DNA of 5,815 bases from CAYYSY01 sp964474355 (GTDB taxonomy: Bacteria > Myxococcota_A > UBA9160 > UBA4427), in NCBI GenBank assembly GCA_964474355.1, contig CAYYSY010000357.1, forward strand, positions 1 through 5,815, read 5' to 3'. The notes under the pieces were generated by a model. It was not told the DNA's origin. It saw only the letters and a list, made by a program, of their open reading frames with translations, and ran no database searches. Within the stretch, counting starts at the first letter, position 1. Each line of letters begins with the position of its first letter. Shown in pieces: positions 4,942 through 5,815 of this stretch. A program made the translations under genes and the position numbers.

Positions 4942-5815
4942 ATGCTCCCGATGGGATCTTTCACGCCGCCGCTAGCCCTCTGTCTGCTCGCCTGCCTCCT
5001 CACGGTCCGCCCGGCCTCGGCCGAGAGCTACATCTGGGTCGACGAGCAGGGGGTCACGCGCCTCACCAACGACCCCGACGGTGTGCCCGAGCGGGCCCAC
5101 GACGCGGCGGACGTCGAGAGCCTGCGCGGCTTGTGGGACGACGGGCTCACGGGGCCCGTGCCGGTGACGCCGCCCGGCGCGTCGGGCAGCGATGCCGATC
5201 GCGTGGTGCGGCTGCTGCATGGGGCGGTGCACGATCTCGAGCGCGGTGAGACCGCGCGGGCGATCGCGGCGCTGCGCAGTGCGCGCCGACTCGATCCGGC
5301 GAGGCCCGAGGGCTACTGGTACCTCGCATCCCTCGACCGCCAGCGCGGCCGCTACGCGCAGGCGGCCCGGAACCTGAGCCTCTTCCTGAAGTATGCCGGT
5401 GACGATCTGCAGCCGTGGCGGCAGAAGGCCGAGGCGCGCCTGCAGCACCTGCAGGTCGAGCGGCGGCTCGCCGATCGGAGCCTCGAGCGCGGTCCCCTCG
5501 AGCTCGTGAAGTACGGGGGCGACCACTTCGAGATTCAGCTCGATGCCGAGCTCGACGCCGTCTCGAGCCAGTACGCGGTGTCGGCGATGCAGTATCTCGA
5601 GGAGGCGCGCGTGCTCGTCGACGATCGCGTCGGCGTGACGCCGGCCGAGCCGCTCGGCGTCGTCTTCTACGGCCGCGCGGCCTACTCGAACGCGCACGCG
5701 CACAAGTTCTCGTTCCAGACCGTCGGGTTCTTCGACGGACGCATTCACGTCTCGTCGCCGGCGCACCCGAGCGGTACGCTGCGGGCGCTGCTCTTTCACG
5801 AGTACACCCACGCGG
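4942..5815 (+). CDS. Exported DUF4124/TPR protein with gluzincin HEYTH motif (partial at window edge)
   Basis: The first 291 residues are visible. Residues 1-27 are a signal peptide: a hydrophobic LALCLLACLLTV core and a PASA cleavage site before E28. Residues 29-45 (SYIWVDEQGVTRLTNDP) match the DUF4124 pattern, an N-terminal module of many envelope proteins. After a linker, helices at about 86-170 show TPR-like spacing (AIAALRSARRLDP, YWYLASLDRQRGRYAQA, NLSLFLKYAG). Residues from about 190 lead through FEIQLDAELD and VVFYGRAAYS to LFHEYTHA, where H286-E287-x2-H290 is a zinc-metallopeptidase motif of the peptidase MA type. The third ligand should lie beyond the window. The protein probably acts in the periplasm or at the outer membrane; its substrate is unknown. 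The ATG at 4942 (or 4951) follows a GGGGG run about 10 nt upstream. The 121-bp gap after moaB contains no convincing terminator, so separate transcription is unproven. Confidence 0.8.
   Translation, partial: MLPMGSFTPPLALCLLACLLTVRPASAESYIWVDEQGVTRLTNDPDGVPERAHDAADVESLRGLWDDGLTGPVPVTPPGASGSDADRVVRLLHGAVHDLERGETARAIAALRSARRLDPARPEGYWYLASLDRQRGRYAQAARNLSLFLKYAGDDLQPWRQKAEARLQHLQVERRLADRSLERGPLELVKYGGDHFEIQLDAELDAVSSQYAVSAMQYLEEARVLVDDRVGVTPAEPLGVVFYGRAAYSNAHAHKFSFQTVGFFDGRIHVSSPAHPSGTLRALLFHEYTHA

Noticed and set aside
3438..5003. Minus-strand open frame continuing upstream of the Nfu-type gene for over 500 codons
   Set aside because: It runs antisense to moaDE, moaB and the start of the peptidase gene, all with clear family motifs. 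Its translation is His/Arg/Asp-rich and low in complexity, so only the last 85 codons are a real gene.

Overview
The window is GC-rich bacterial chromosome with strong G/C bias at third codon positions. The gene content is bactofilin, a DUF4124/TPR secreted metallopeptidase, a stand-alone NifU C-terminal-domain protein and a fused MoaD-MoaE. This suggests a Gram-negative, GC-rich lineage of the former Deltaproteobacteria type (Myxococcota, Binatota or a relative). That placement is an inference from gene content and composition; no rRNA or tRNA gene is present to confirm it. I see no mobile element, CRISPR array or phage gene. Most of the window is housekeeping sequence, and the less ordinary material lies between genes.

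Left part (1-2109, minus strand): holB (clamp-loader delta-prime subunit) followed after 48 nt by metG (methionyl-tRNA synthetase, cut by the window's left edge at residue 384), probably one transcript. A divergent gap (2110-2311) separates holB from a plus-strand bactofilin gene (2312-2818), a cytoskeletal scaffold protein.

Middle (2819-3179): about 360 bp without a credible gene, lying between the converging bactofilin and Nfu-type genes. It holds a series of inverted repeats: a hairpin 11 nt after the bactofilin stop, three more stems between 2944 and 3080 including a 12-bp-arm near-palindrome, a strong plus-strand intrinsic terminator (3096-3135), and a 9-bp GC-only hairpin just after the nfu stop on the minus strand. 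It is either a long structured 3' UTR or an unannotated small RNA.

Right part: an 85-residue Nfu-type Fe-S carrier (3180-3437, minus) is divergent from a molybdenum-cofactor pair on the plus strand. The pair is a MoaD-MoaE fusion (molybdopterin synthase, 3540-4223) and a MoaB/Mog-family protein (4284-4820). The end of the fusion gene, including its stop codon, is tandemly duplicated with a 42-43 bp period, leaving a second in-frame stop in the gap before moaB. The window ends inside a plus-strand gene (from 4942) for an exported protein with a DUF4124 domain, TPR-like helices and an HEYTH zinc-protease motif.

Functionally, molybdopterin synthase puts the dithiolene sulfurs on cyclic pyranopterin monophosphate, and MoaB/Mog proteins act at the next, adenylylation step. 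The Nfu protein could supply Fe-S clusters to MoaA or to molybdoenzymes, but only its position supports that link.
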